The notes under the pieces are model-generated. The model was not told where the DNA came from. It was given only the letters and a program-made list of their open reading frames with translations, and ran no database searches. 64,000 bases of DNA from Nocardia goodfellowii. GTDB lineage: Bacteria > Actinomycetota > Actinomycetes > Mycobacteriales > Mycobacteriaceae. The translations under genes were made by a program, and so were the position numbers. The stretch lies in assembly GCF_017875645.1 (NCBI RefSeq), contig NZ_JAGGMR010000001.1, positions 5,518,001 to 5,582,000 on the forward strand, written 5' to 3'. Below are positions 32,664 to 41,377 of this stretch, one piece after another (the first letter of the stretch is position 1; each line of letters opens with the position of its first letter).

Positions 32664-34091
32664 ATGACACAGACTTTGCCGGTGGCGCCGGACCTGCCGG
32701 TGGCGGCGCCCGCGCTGGATTCCCGCCGCACCTTCGCTATTCTCGCCGTCATCCTGACCGGGCAGTTCATGGCGGTGCTCGACTCGTCCATCGTGAACGT
32801 AGCGATTCCGTCTATTCGCAACGATTTACACACCAGCGGTTCGGCACTGCAGTTGATCGTCGCCGGGTATGTCATCGCCTATGCGGTGCTGTTGGTGACC
32901 GGCGCGCGGCTCGGGGATCGGGTGTCGCAGCGGCGGGCCTTCATCGCGGGGCTGGGCCTGTTCACGCTCGCGTCGCTGGTGTGCGGCCTGGCGTGGAACG
33001 AGACCTCGCTCATCGTGTTCCGGTTCGTGCAGGGTGTGGGTGCCGCGGCGATGGTGCCGCAGGTGATGACGCTGATCCAGCGCACCTTCACCGGTACTGC
33101 CCGCGCGAAGGCGCTGAGCATGTATTCGGCGATCATTTCCGGTGGCGTGGTGGTCGGACAGGTGCTGGGCGGGTTGATCGTGCACGTGGACCTGTTCGGT
33201 ACGAGCTGGCGCGGGGTGTTCCTGGTCAACGTCCCTATCGGTGTGGTGCTGCTGGTGCTCGCACCGCGTGTGCTGCCCACCGCCGGGCCGCGTTTCCAGC
33301 GCAAGGTGGACGTGCCCGGACTGGTGACGCTGACGCTGTCGGTGCTGCTGCTGGTGTTGCCGCTGGTGCTGGGCCATGAGCAGGACTGGCCGCTGTGGAG
33401 CTGGATTCTGCTGGGAGCCAGCGTCTTCGGATTCGCCGGGTTCGTGGCGATCGAACGGTGGGTCGCCGCGCGGGGCGGGGCTCCGCTGTTCGCACAGCGG
33501 GCGCTGCGGGCCCCGGGCTTGTTGCTCACGGCGGCGACATTGTTCGTCATCATGGCGACGTTCGGCGGCTGGATGTTCGTCATGGCGATCCATCTGCAGA
33601 GCACGCTCGGCTACAGCGCGCTGCACGCCGGACTGCTGTTCATTCCGATGGGGTTGACGTTCGCGGTGGCGAGTCTGCGCTGGGATCGGATCCCCGTCCG
33701 GTTCCACGCCGGGATGATTCCGGCCGGACTGGTACTGGCCGCCGCCTCGATGGTGACACTGGGGTTGCTGCTGCGGGACGGCTCGGATTTCGGCCCGGTG
33801 GGGTGGCTGTTGTTCGGGCTCATGGGGATTGGTAACGGGCTCGCGTTCAGCCCGCTGATGACCCGGACCTTGGCCAAGGTGCCGATGGAACTGGCGGCCG
33901 ACGCGAGCGGGATCCTGGTGACGAATGTGCAACTCGGAGTGGTGGTGGGGATCGCGGTCTTCGGGACGGTGTTCCTCAGCCTGGCCGGCGCGACCACGGC
34001 GTCGGCGGCGCACGCGCTCGGCGGAACCGCCGTGGCGGAGGGCATCACCGTGCTCGTCGCGGCGGCCGTGGGAGCCCGCGCTGCCCGCTGA
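32664..34091 (+). CDS. MFS drug exporter (DHA2/EmrB-QacA type)
   Basis: A 475-residue membrane protein with about 14 hydrophobic segments, as in the DHA2 family of proton-driven multidrug exporters. The family motif LDSSIVNVAIPSI is at about 40-52 and the motif A region GARLGDRVSQRRAF at about 86-100. It ends in an alanine-rich tail that may be cytoplasmic. The ATG at 32664 (MTQTLP) is chosen; an ATG 12 bases upstream is equally possible and neither has a clear ribosome binding site. The divergent XRE/MmyB regulator is its likely controller. Confidence 0.85.
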   Translation: MTQTLPVAPDLPVAAPALDSRRTFAILAVILTGQFMAVLDSSIVNVAIPSIRNDLHTSGSALQLIVAGYVIAYAVLLVTGARLGDRVSQRRAFIAGLGLFTLASLVCGLAWNETSLIVFRFVQGVGAAAMVPQVMTLIQRTFTGTARAKALSMYSAIISGGVVVGQVLGGLIVHVDLFGTSWRGVFLVNVPIGVVLLVLAPRVLPTAGPRFQRKVDVPGLVTLTLSVLLLVLPLVLGHEQDWPLWSWILLGASVFGFAGFVAIERWVAARGGAPLFAQRALRAPGLLLTAATLFVIMATFGGWMFVMAIHLQSTLGYSALHAGLLFIPMGLTFAVASLRWDRIPVRFHAGMIPAGLVLAAASMVTLGLLLRDGSDFGPVGWLLFGLMGIGNGLAFSPLMTRTLAKVPMELAADASGILVTNVQLGVVVGIAVFGTVFLSLAGATTASAAHALGGTAVAEGITVLVAAAVGARAAR

Positions 34092-34110
34092 CACCGGCAG
34101 CGCGGCGCGA

Positions 34111-35340
34111 TTATCCGCGGACGCCCGGCAGACCCGAGAACAGCAGTTGAAAAACCTTGGGTGCGTTGGGCACCAGCGCGGTGGAAGGCGTGAACGGCTT
34201 GCCCTGGTTGGTGTCGGTGACCACATAGTCGGAGTGCATTCCCTCGACGTGCTCGAGCACGCCGTGGCAGTTCGGCCCGCCGGTGGCGTTCACCTTCGGC
34301 AGGTCGTTCGGGTACTGGTACGGCGGGGATCCGAATTGGAAGCTGGCGCGGAAGATCGCGCCGGGCATGATCCCGCCCACGAATCCCTCCGCCAACGGCA
34401 TGGTCTCGGCGAGGCTGGTGACCACGCAGCCCAATACCGGTGCGTAGGTGCTCAGTAGCGAGGTGGTGGGACGCAACAGGTCCAGGGCGGTGATCAGCGG
34501 TTGCTCGTTCTCGTGCAGGACGGCGAGGGAGGAGGCAGCGAGCCCGATCAGGTTCACCAGGACCGCGTCCAGGTCCGCCTCTTGGTCGACGAGGGTGCCG
34601 CTGGTGGTGATCATATTGCCGGTGGTGCGCAGCAGGTCCGTGACCGTGTCGCCGTACAGGTTCGTCACCGCCGCGGCGGCAGCGAGGTCGCGCTGCAGCG
34701 CGGGCAGGCTCGGATTGAGTTCGGCCAGATAGGACTCCGAGCGCGTGAGCAGCTCACCGAGCTTGTCGCCGCGGCCCTGCAGCGCGGTCGCCAAGGCGGT
34801 GAAGGTGGCATTCAGGTGGACCGGATCGACCTTGGCCAGCAATTGCGTCAAATGCTCGAACACCGTATTGAATTCGACGGTCACCGCCTCCGCTCGCAGC
34901 ACGGTTCCCGGCCGCATCGGCTCGCGCGAAGGCTGTTCCGGCGCGGTGATATTCACGTATTTGGCCCCGAAGATCGTGGTGGACCGGATGTCGGCGCGCG
35001 CGTTGGCGGGCACCAGGCGCAGCTCGCCGGGGTCGATGTCCAGGCGCAACCGCACCCGCCCGTCGACTCGTTCCACGGCCGCCACCCGCCCGATCGGCAC
35101 ACCCCGGAACGCCACCTTCGCGTCGGGATTCAGGACCAGCCCGCTGCGCGGCGCTTCGACGGTGATGCTCACGCTCGAGACGAACCGTCCCGAGAACATC
35201 GCCAGCACAACCACGACTAGGGCCACGAGAAAGAGCACGAGGGCCGCGCCCGCGAGTTTGAGCCGGAACACCTGCCAGGTGACGCGGGCGAATTCCCGCC
35301 ACACGCTCGGATCTGTCCCGGTCTTCGCTGTCGAACCCAT
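34111..35340 (-). CDS. Orphan Mce-family lipid-transport protein
   Basis: A 409-residue Mce protein: one N-terminal transmembrane segment (about 30-50), an MCE/MlaD domain (about 53-130, with SVSITVEAPRSGLVLNPDAK) and a long helical, then coil-rich C-terminal region. Mce proteins form hexamers that carry lipids through the actinobacterial envelope, usually from operons with two yrbE permeases and six mce genes. None of these partners is present, so this is an orphan copy. The ATG at 35340 follows CAGGAG. It is divergent from cyp51, shares its operator region and may belong to the same regulon. Confidence 0.85.
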   Translation of the reverse strand: MGSTAKTGTDPSVWREFARVTWQVFRLKLAGAALVLFLVALVVVVLAMFSGRFVSSVSITVEAPRSGLVLNPDAKVAFRGVPIGRVAAVERVDGRVRLRLDIDPGELRLVPANARADIRSTTIFGAKYVNITAPEQPSREPMRPGTVLRAEAVTVEFNTVFEHLTQLLAKVDPVHLNATFTALATALQGRGDKLGELLTRSESYLAELNPSLPALQRDLAAAAAVTNLYGDTVTDLLRTTGNMITTSGTLVDQEADLDAVLVNLIGLAASSLAVLHENEQPLITALDLLRPTTSLLSTYAPVLGCVVTSLAETMPLAEGFVGGIMPGAIFRASFQFGSPPYQYPNDLPKVNATGGPNCHGVLEHVEGMHSDYVVTDTNQGKPFTPSTALVPNAPKVFQLLFSGLPGVRG

Positions 35341-35386
35341 CGGCTCTCCTGGTGAATCACCTTGCCCGCCAATCGGACCCATAGTA

Positions 35387-35422
35387 CTGTCCAGACAGGT
35401 GTCCATCTGTCGTTTCGGACAG
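35387..35422. promoter_or_regulatory. TetR-type operator region between mce and cyp51
   Basis: GACAGGTGTC (35394-35403) sits inside CTGTCCAGACAG (35387-35398), and CTGTC-N6-GACAG follows at 35407-35422. The site shares the pattern CAGACA-NN-TGTCC with the sites at 45432-45449, 45627-45646 and 50757-50772. It is 20-55 bp before the cyp51 start and lies upstream of the divergent mce start, so one regulator probably controls both. Confidence 0.65.
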
Positions 35423-35442
35423 TCTTATCGGGAGGATTTCCC

Positions 35443-36807
35443 ATGACCCTGGTCAAACCCCGCCGGGTTTCATTGCGTGACGCGTCCGGGCCGGAGCCGG
35501 AGCACGGCCACCTCGACGAATTTCGCGAGGATCCCATCGGTCTCATGCGCCGAGTACGCGAGGAATGCGGCAATGTCGGCGCCTTCGACCTCGCGGGCAA
35601 ACGCGTGATCCTGCTGTCCGGAGCCGAGGCCAACGAGTTCTTCTTCCGTTCCGGCGACGAGGATCTGGATCAGGGCGCGGCCTATCCGTTCATGAAGCCG
35701 ATCTTCGGTGACGGGGTGGTCTTCGACGCGCCCCCGGAACGCCGTAAGGAAATGCTGCACAATTCGGCCCTGCGCGCCGAGCAGATGCGCGGACATGCCG
35801 CCACCATCGCCCGCGAAGTCGAGCACATGCTCGAAAGCTGGGGTGAGTCCGGCGAAATCGACCTGCTCGACTTCTTCGCCGAATTGACCATCTACACCTC
35901 CTCGGCCTGCCTGATCGGCAAGAAGTTCCGCAACGAACTCGACGGCCGCTTCGCCCGGCTCTACCACGACCTGGAGCGCGGTACCGACGCGCTCGCCTAC
36001 GTCGACCCCTACGCGCCGATCGAGAGCTTCCGCCGCCGTGACGCCGCGCGCGTCGAACTCGTCGCGCTCGTGCAGGAGATCATGGACGGCCGCAAGGCCG
36101 ATCCGCCCGCCACCAAAGACGATCGCGACATGCTCGACGTGCTGGTCTCGGTGCCCGGCGAGGACGGCAAGCCCCGCTTCAGCGCCAGCGAGATCACCGG
36201 CATCTTCATCTCCATGATGTTCGCCGGCCACCACACCACCTCCGGCACCGCCGCCTGGACGGTGATCGAGTTGCTGCGCCATCCGGAGCTGATGCGCACC
36301 GTGGTGACCGAACTCGACGAGCTCTACGCCGACGGCTCCGACATCAGTTTCGGTGCGCTACGCCAGATTCCGAACCTCGAGGCGACGCTGAAGGAGACGC
36401 TGCGGCTGCATCCGCCGCTGATCATCCTGATGCGGGTGGCGCGCGGGGACTTCGAGGTGTGCGGGCACCGCATCGAAGCCGGGGACCTGGTCGCGGCGAC
36501 GCCGGCGGTGTCGAACCGGCTTGCGGAGGACTTCCCGGAGCCCGACGCCTTCGACCCGGGCCGGTATATCGATCCCAATCAGGCCGACCTGGTCAATCGG
36601 TGGACGTGGATTCCGTTCGGCGCCGGGCGGCATCGCTGTGTGGGTGCGGCGTTCGCGCTCATGCAGCTGAAAGCCATCTTCTCGATCCTGCTGCGGGACT
36701 GGGAGTTCGAAATGGCGCAACCGTCGGAGAGCTACCGCAACGATCACTCGAAGATGGTGGTGCAGTTGCAGCAACCTTGCACCGTGCGCTATCACCGACG
36801 GAAATAG
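35443..36807 (+). CDS. cyp51: Sterol 14alpha-demethylase (CYP51)
   Basis: A 454-residue soluble P450 that closely follows M. tuberculosis CYP51 from end to end: EEFREDPIGLM-like start, AYPFMKPIFGDGVVFDA-type segment, ELTIYTSSACLIGKKFR, the I-helix AGHHTTSGTAAW, ETLRLHPPLIILMRVA (ExxR helix), PFGAGRHRCVG haem loop with the ligand cysteine, and FEMAQPSESYRNDHSKM. CYP51 removes the 14alpha-methyl of sterols; its bacterial role is uncertain because most actinobacteria do not make sterols. In M. tuberculosis it lies inside the cyp123 operon; here it is on the opposite strand at the outer edge of the cluster. The ATG follows GGGAGGATTT. Confidence 0.95.
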   Translation: MTLVKPRRVSLRDASGPEPEHGHLDEFREDPIGLMRRVREECGNVGAFDLAGKRVILLSGAEANEFFFRSGDEDLDQGAAYPFMKPIFGDGVVFDAPPERRKEMLHNSALRAEQMRGHAATIAREVEHMLESWGESGEIDLLDFFAELTIYTSSACLIGKKFRNELDGRFARLYHDLERGTDALAYVDPYAPIESFRRRDAARVELVALVQEIMDGRKADPPATKDDRDMLDVLVSVPGEDGKPRFSASEITGIFISMMFAGHHTTSGTAAWTVIELLRHPELMRTVVTELDELYADGSDISFGALRQIPNLEATLKETLRLHPPLIILMRVARGDFEVCGHRIEAGDLVAATPAVSNRLAEDFPEPDAFDPGRYIDPNQADLVNRWTWIPFGAGRHRCVGAAFALMQLKAIFSILLRDWEFEMAQPSESYRNDHSKMVVQLQQPCTVRYHRRK

Positions 36808-36824
36808 CACCGGATCCGCGCTCG

Positions 36825-36856
36825 GCTCAGGATGACAAACGCTTGTCATCCTGAGC
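36825..36856. terminator. Bidirectional terminator between cyp51 and the CYP125-like gene
   Basis: GCTCAGGATGACAA (36825-36838) and TTGTCATCCTGAGC (36843-36856) form a perfect 14-bp stem with a 4-base loop. It lies between two convergent stop codons, 17 bp after cyp51 and 10 bp after the leftward operon's last gene, so it can end both messages. Confidence 0.8.
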
Positions 36857-36866
36857 GTCGCGGCGC

Positions 36867-38093
36867 CTACTCGTAACGGACCTGCCAGCTCTTGATGCCG
36901 TTGATCCAGCCGGACCGCAGCCGCACCGGCTCCGCGACTTCGGTGATGTCGGGCATCGCATCGGCGATCGCGTTGAACATCAGATCGATTTCCATCCGGG
37001 CGAGATTCGCGCCGACGCAGTAGTGCGCCCCGGTTCCACCGAAGGCGACGTGCGGGTTCGGATCGCGCAGGATGTCGAAGGTGAAGGGATCGGCGAAGGC
37101 GTCCTCGTCGAAATTGGCCGAACTGTAGAACAATCCCAGCCGCTCCCCCGCCTTGATTTGCGCTCCGCCGAGTTCCACGTCCGCGGTCGCGGTGCGCTGG
37201 AAGGCGTTCACCGGCGTGGCCCACCGCACGATCTCATCGGCGGCGGTGCGGGGCCGCTGTTCCCGGAACAGCTCCCACTGCTCGGGGTGATCGATGAACG
37301 CTTTCATACCGTGCGTAATGGCATTGCGTGTCGTTTCATTGCCCGCGATCGCCAGCAGCACCACGAAGAATCCGAATTCGTCGGACCCGAGCGCCTCACC
37401 GTCGAGCCCGGCATGCACCAGCGTGCTGACGATATCGCCTACCGGACAGGCCCGCCGCTGCTCGGCCATGTTCCAGGCGTAACCGATGATCTCCGCGAAT
37501 GCCGTGGTCGGGTCGCCGTATTCGGGATCGTCGTAGTTCAGCGTCGAATTCGACCAGTCGAACAACTTGTGCCGGTCCACCTCCGGCACGCCCAGCAGTT
37601 CCGCGATTGCCTGGAGCGGCAGCTCACAGGCCACCTGCTGGACGAAATCGCCGCCGCCGGAACGCTTGGCCTCGTGCACGATACGGGCGGCGCGTTCGGC
37701 CAGCGCCGCCCGCAGGCCCTCGACCGCACGCGGTGTGAAACCCTTCGAGACGATGCGCCGGGTCTGGGAATGTTTCGGCGGATCCATATTCACCAGCAGC
37801 GCGCCGGTGAGCTCCATCTGTTCCTGGGTGGTGTCATTGGGCAACCGGATGATCGCACCTTTGCGCTGGGCGGAATACAGCTCCGAGTTCCGGGAAATCT
37901 CTTTCACGTCCTCGTGCCGGCTGACCACCCAGTAGCCGCCGTCCCGGAATCCACCCGAGGTCTCATCGGGTTGCGCGTTCCACCACACCGGTGCGGTGCG
38001 ACGCAGCAACGCGAATTCCGCTACCGGACTTCTTTGCTCCCATAGTTCGGGATCGGTGAAATCGAATCCGGTCGGAAAAGACGGAGCCGCCAT
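36867..38093 (-). CDS. CYP125-like cytochrome P450 (steroid side-chain C26/27 monooxygenase family)
   Basis: A 408-residue P450 resembling mycobacterial CYP125: FPTGFDFTDPELW start, PVAEFALLRRTAPVWWN, NMDPPKHSQTRRIVSKGFTP, the I-helix LLAIAGNETTRNAIT, DEIVRWATPVNAFQRTA, and the haem loop FGGTGAHYCVGANLARMEI. Mycobacterial CYP125 oxidises the terminal carbon of the cholesterol side chain. Whether this one takes cholesterol, another sterol or a terpenoid cannot be told from sequence. It is the last gene of the eight-gene leftward operon, 33 bp after the aldehyde dehydrogenase, which could oxidise its aldehyde product. The ATG follows AAGGAGGCAGCC. Confidence 0.85.
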   Translation of the reverse strand: MAAPSFPTGFDFTDPELWEQRSPVAEFALLRRTAPVWWNAQPDETSGGFRDGGYWVVSRHEDVKEISRNSELYSAQRKGAIIRLPNDTTQEQMELTGALLVNMDPPKHSQTRRIVSKGFTPRAVEGLRAALAERAARIVHEAKRSGGGDFVQQVACELPLQAIAELLGVPEVDRHKLFDWSNSTLNYDDPEYGDPTTAFAEIIGYAWNMAEQRRACPVGDIVSTLVHAGLDGEALGSDEFGFFVVLLAIAGNETTRNAITHGMKAFIDHPEQWELFREQRPRTAADEIVRWATPVNAFQRTATADVELGGAQIKAGERLGLFYSSANFDEDAFADPFTFDILRDPNPHVAFGGTGAHYCVGANLARMEIDLMFNAIADAMPDITEVAEPVRLRSGWINGIKSWQVRYE

Positions 38094-38126
38094 GGCTGCC
38101 TCCTTATTGGGCCGGCGCGGTACGAC

Positions 38127-39707
38127 TCAGCGCAAACGAGTTCGACGCATGAGCCGCAGCGACGCCAGGGTGATCTGCAACTGTTTCTGGTAAGGCATGC
38201 CGTCGCGGGCCGCCATGATCTGACGTTTCTGCACGCCGACATTGATGGTGTCGGTGTATTTGAGCAGGCCGTGGTCACCGTGCCGGGCGCCGACGCCGGA
38301 GTTCTTGACGCCGCCCGACGGCGTGGCCTTGGCCGCGTAGGTGGTGACGAAGCCGTCGTTGATATTGATGTTGCCGGCCTCGAGCTGAGCGGCGATCCGC
38401 CGGGCGTGGGCCAGATCCGAACTCCACACGCTGGCGTTGAGACCGTAATCGGTGTCGTTGGCCAGGCGGATCGCCTCCTGGTCGTCAGCGAACTTGTACA
38501 CGGCGGCGACCGGGCCGAAGGTCTCCACCGTGGCGTGCGTCATCTCCGGGGTGACCTCGGTGAGCACCGTGGCCTCGTAGAACGCGGGCCCGATATCCGG
38601 GCGTGGTTTGCCTCCGGTCAGCACGGTCGCGCCGTGGGCGCGGGCGTCCTCGATGTGGGCGGCGACGCGTTCCATGTGCGGCACCGACACCAGCGACCCG
38701 AATTCGGGCGTGTAGTCATAGGTGGCGCCGATCTTGGCGTTCAGTTCCTCCGCCGCGGCGACGAATCGGCGCACGAATTCGTCGTAACGGCTCTCGTGCA
38801 CGTAGATCCGCTCGATGTGCATGCAGGCCTGACCCGAGTTGGCGAACACCGCGAAGGCCGCCCCCGGAATCACCGCGTCCAGATCGGCGTCCGCACAGAC
38901 GATCAACGGGTTCTTGCCGCCGAGCTCGAGACTGCAACCGATGAGGTTGCGGCCCGCGGCTTCGCCGACGATGCGGCCGGTGGCGGTGGAACCGGTGAAC
39001 ATGACGAAGTCGGCGTTGTCGATCAGCGCCGGACCGACCTCGGGGCCTTCACCGCACACGACCTGGAGCAGACCTTCCGGCAACCCCGCCCGGTACAGCA
39101 GTTCCACGCCGAACAGCGCGCACAGCGCGGTCTTGTTGTCCGGCTTGAGCACTACGCCGTTCCCGGCGATCAGCGCCGGAACCGAATCAGACAGCGCGAT
39201 GGCGAACGGAAAGTTCCACGGGGCGAACACCGCCACCACGCCCTTGGGCCGGTGCTCCTCGGTGGAACTGGTGACGACCGGCATCGGACCGCCGCGACGC
39301 TTGGGGCGCAACACTTTGCGCGCGGTCTTGAGGTAATGGCTGATCACCATGGGCACGTCGCACGATTCCTCCACGGCCATGCGACGCGCTTTGCCGCAGC
39401 CGATCTGGATCAGGTCGGCGGTGGTCTCGCATTCCGCGAGCAGGAGCGCGTGCGCGCGTTCGAAGACCTCGAGCCGGCGCTTCAGCGGCCAGGCGGCCCA
39501 TTCCCGTTGCGCCGCGCGAGCCTTGGCGTAGGCGGTGGTGATGTCCGCGGGCCGGGACTGCGGCAGCGTGCCGACGACCGCGCCGGTGTAGACCTCGATC
39601 ATCTGATAGGGATCGGCGTCACTCGCGGCGACCATCGCGGTCAGCCGATCGATCAGCTCGGGTGTGATGCGGGCCGGTAGCGTGGCCTGGGTTTCAGTGG
39701 TGTTCAT
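38127..39707 (-). CDS. Aldehyde dehydrogenase (succinate-semialdehyde dehydrogenase, GabD2-like)
   Basis: A 526-residue NAD(P)-dependent aldehyde dehydrogenase: FAPWNFPFAIALSDSVPALI and KPDNKTALCA for cofactor binding, FTGSTATGR, SLELGGKNPLIV with the general-base glutamate, and FANSGQACMHIERIYV with the catalytic cysteine. Overall it resembles the GabD2 group of M. tuberculosis. In this cluster it probably oxidises an aldehyde made by a neighbouring P450 or dehydrogenase rather than succinate semialdehyde; this is inference. The ATG at 39707 follows GGAGG. Confidence 0.85.
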   Translation of the reverse strand: MNTTETQATLPARITPELIDRLTAMVAASDADPYQMIEVYTGAVVGTLPQSRPADITTAYAKARAAQREWAAWPLKRRLEVFERAHALLLAECETTADLIQIGCGKARRMAVEESCDVPMVISHYLKTARKVLRPKRRGGPMPVVTSSTEEHRPKGVVAVFAPWNFPFAIALSDSVPALIAGNGVVLKPDNKTALCALFGVELLYRAGLPEGLLQVVCGEGPEVGPALIDNADFVMFTGSTATGRIVGEAAGRNLIGCSLELGGKNPLIVCADADLDAVIPGAAFAVFANSGQACMHIERIYVHESRYDEFVRRFVAAAEELNAKIGATYDYTPEFGSLVSVPHMERVAAHIEDARAHGATVLTGGKPRPDIGPAFYEATVLTEVTPEMTHATVETFGPVAAVYKFADDQEAIRLANDTDYGLNASVWSSDLAHARRIAAQLEAGNININDGFVTTYAAKATPSGGVKNSGVGARHGDHGLLKYTDTINVGVQKRQIMAARDGMPYQKQLQITLASLRLMRRTRLR

Positions 39708-39774
39708 CGGATCAGCCTCCATCAGATGCGCGGCGCTCGGGTGCGGACGGTCGGCTCGGCGATCGTGACATCGC

Positions 39775-41358
39775 TCAATCCACTTGATACGTCGGCTCGC
39801 TGGCCGCCGCGAAGTCCTTGGCCCAGCGATAGTCGGGTTTGCCGCTCGGGGAACGCAGTACCTGATCGGCCAGCCAGACCCGGCGCGGAATCTTGTATCC
39901 CGCGAGATGTTTGCGCACATGGGCTTCGAGATCGCCGAACTCCAGCTTCCCGTCGGCGGACACCACCGCCGCGACCTGCTGGCCCCACCGCTCGTGCGGC
40001 ACGCCGATCACCACCGCGTCGTAGATCGACTCGTGCGCCTTCACCACGGCCTCGACCTCTTCGACGAACACCTTCTCCCCACCGGTGTTGACCACCATGT
40101 TCCCGCGGCCGAGCAGGGTGATGGAGCCGTCGGCTTCCTGGCGGGCGCGGTCGTCGGTGATCACCATGCGAGCGCCGTCGACGGTCTTGAACAGTTTCTC
40201 GGTCTTGACCGGGTCCTTGTAGTAGCCCAGCGGTACCGCGCCGGTCTTGGCCACCCAGCCTTCTTCGTCCGGCCCGACCGGGCGGCCCGCGTCGTCCACG
40301 ACGACTGCCCCGCGCCCGGTCTGCACCCGCGGACCGCGGCTGGGGTTGTCGTCCTTCTGCGCGAAACCGATACCGCCGAAACCGGTTTCGGAGGAACCGA
40401 TGGAATCGGTGACCACCGTCGAGGGAAACATCTCCAGCAAGGTGTTCTTCACCGACTGCGACAGCAGGGCCGCGCCGGAACCGATCGCCAGCACCGAGGA
40501 CTCCACCGGGCGTACCCGGTAGGCATCGATCAGCGGCCGGGCCATGGCATCTCCGGTAATGACCAGGACCTGCGGTTTACGCCGCGCCACCACCTCCCAG
40601 ACCCGTTGCGCATCGAACTTCGGCTCGAAGATCACCGCGTTGCCGGACCAGAGCGCGGTGAAGGTGGGCATCATGGCGGCGGCGTGGATCAGCGGCGGCA
40701 GCACGAACCAGGTGGCCTGCGGATTACCGGAACCGACCCGGGACTGCTGGTACTCGTCGGCGACCGGCTCGTTGGTGTAGAAGTCGATGCCGCCGCCCAG
40801 GACCCGCCACATGTCCTCCTGGCGCCACATGACGCCCTTGGGCAGGCCCGTGGTGCCGCCGGTGTACATCATGAACAGGTCGTCGGCGCTGCGCGGGCCG
40901 AAATCGCGCTCCGGCGAACCGGCGGCCAGGGCATCGGCGTACGACGTTGCCGCACCGCTGTTTTCGCCGACGACGAGCAGTTCACGCAGCGAGTCGACCA
41001 AGGGCGCGGCCTCGCGCACCCCGGCCTCGTAGGTGTCGTGGTAGACGAGCACCTCGAGGTCGGCATTGTCGTAGACGTAGCGCAATTCGTCGGCCCGGTA
41101 GCGGTAGTTGATATTGATCGGGACGGCGCGGATCTTGAAGCAGGCGATCAGCGTCTCCATGGTGGCGATGCCGTTGTGCATCTGGAAGCCGACGTGCGTA
41201 CCCGCCCGCACACCCACCGACGCCAGGTAGTGCGCCAGGCGGTTGGACGCGGCGTCGAGTTCGGCGAAGGTGACCGTACGGTCGCCTTCGACCACGGCCA
41301 CCCGGTCCGGCATCGCGTCGGCGGAGTGCTCGTACAGGTCGGCGAAATTGTTGGCCAT
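39775..41358 (-). CDS. Acyl-CoA ligase (FadD17/FadD19-like)
   Basis: A 527-residue adenylate-forming enzyme. The AMP-binding P-loop is LFMMYTGGTTGLPKGVMW, then DSIGSSETGFGG and ITDDRARQEADG with the ribose-binding aspartate, and the C-terminal RSPSGKPDYRWAK holds the catalytic lysine. Its pattern, including MPDRVAVVEGDRTVTFAELD and PININYRYRADELRY, is that of mycobacterial FadD19/FadD17-like steroid- or branched-acyl-CoA ligases. It would activate the acid produced by the P450 and aldehyde dehydrogenase for beta-oxidation. It begins 19 bp after the preceding gene, with GGAAG upstream of ATG. Confidence 0.85.
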   Translation of the reverse strand: MANNFADLYEHSADAMPDRVAVVEGDRTVTFAELDAASNRLAHYLASVGVRAGTHVGFQMHNGIATMETLIACFKIRAVPININYRYRADELRYVYDNADLEVLVYHDTYEAGVREAAPLVDSLRELLVVGENSGAATSYADALAAGSPERDFGPRSADDLFMMYTGGTTGLPKGVMWRQEDMWRVLGGGIDFYTNEPVADEYQQSRVGSGNPQATWFVLPPLIHAAAMMPTFTALWSGNAVIFEPKFDAQRVWEVVARRKPQVLVITGDAMARPLIDAYRVRPVESSVLAIGSGAALLSQSVKNTLLEMFPSTVVTDSIGSSETGFGGIGFAQKDDNPSRGPRVQTGRGAVVVDDAGRPVGPDEEGWVAKTGAVPLGYYKDPVKTEKLFKTVDGARMVITDDRARQEADGSITLLGRGNMVVNTGGEKVFVEEVEAVVKAHESIYDAVVIGVPHERWGQQVAAVVSADGKLEFGDLEAHVRKHLAGYKIPRRVWLADQVLRSPSGKPDYRWAKDFAAASEPTYQVD

Positions 41359-41377
41359 GGTTCTTCCTTGTCTTGCG

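Noticed and set aside
36867..38093. Naming this P450 CYP125A1 proper
   Set aside because: Sequence motifs match the CYP125 family, but related families (CYP124, CYP142) share them and side-chain specificity cannot be told by eye.
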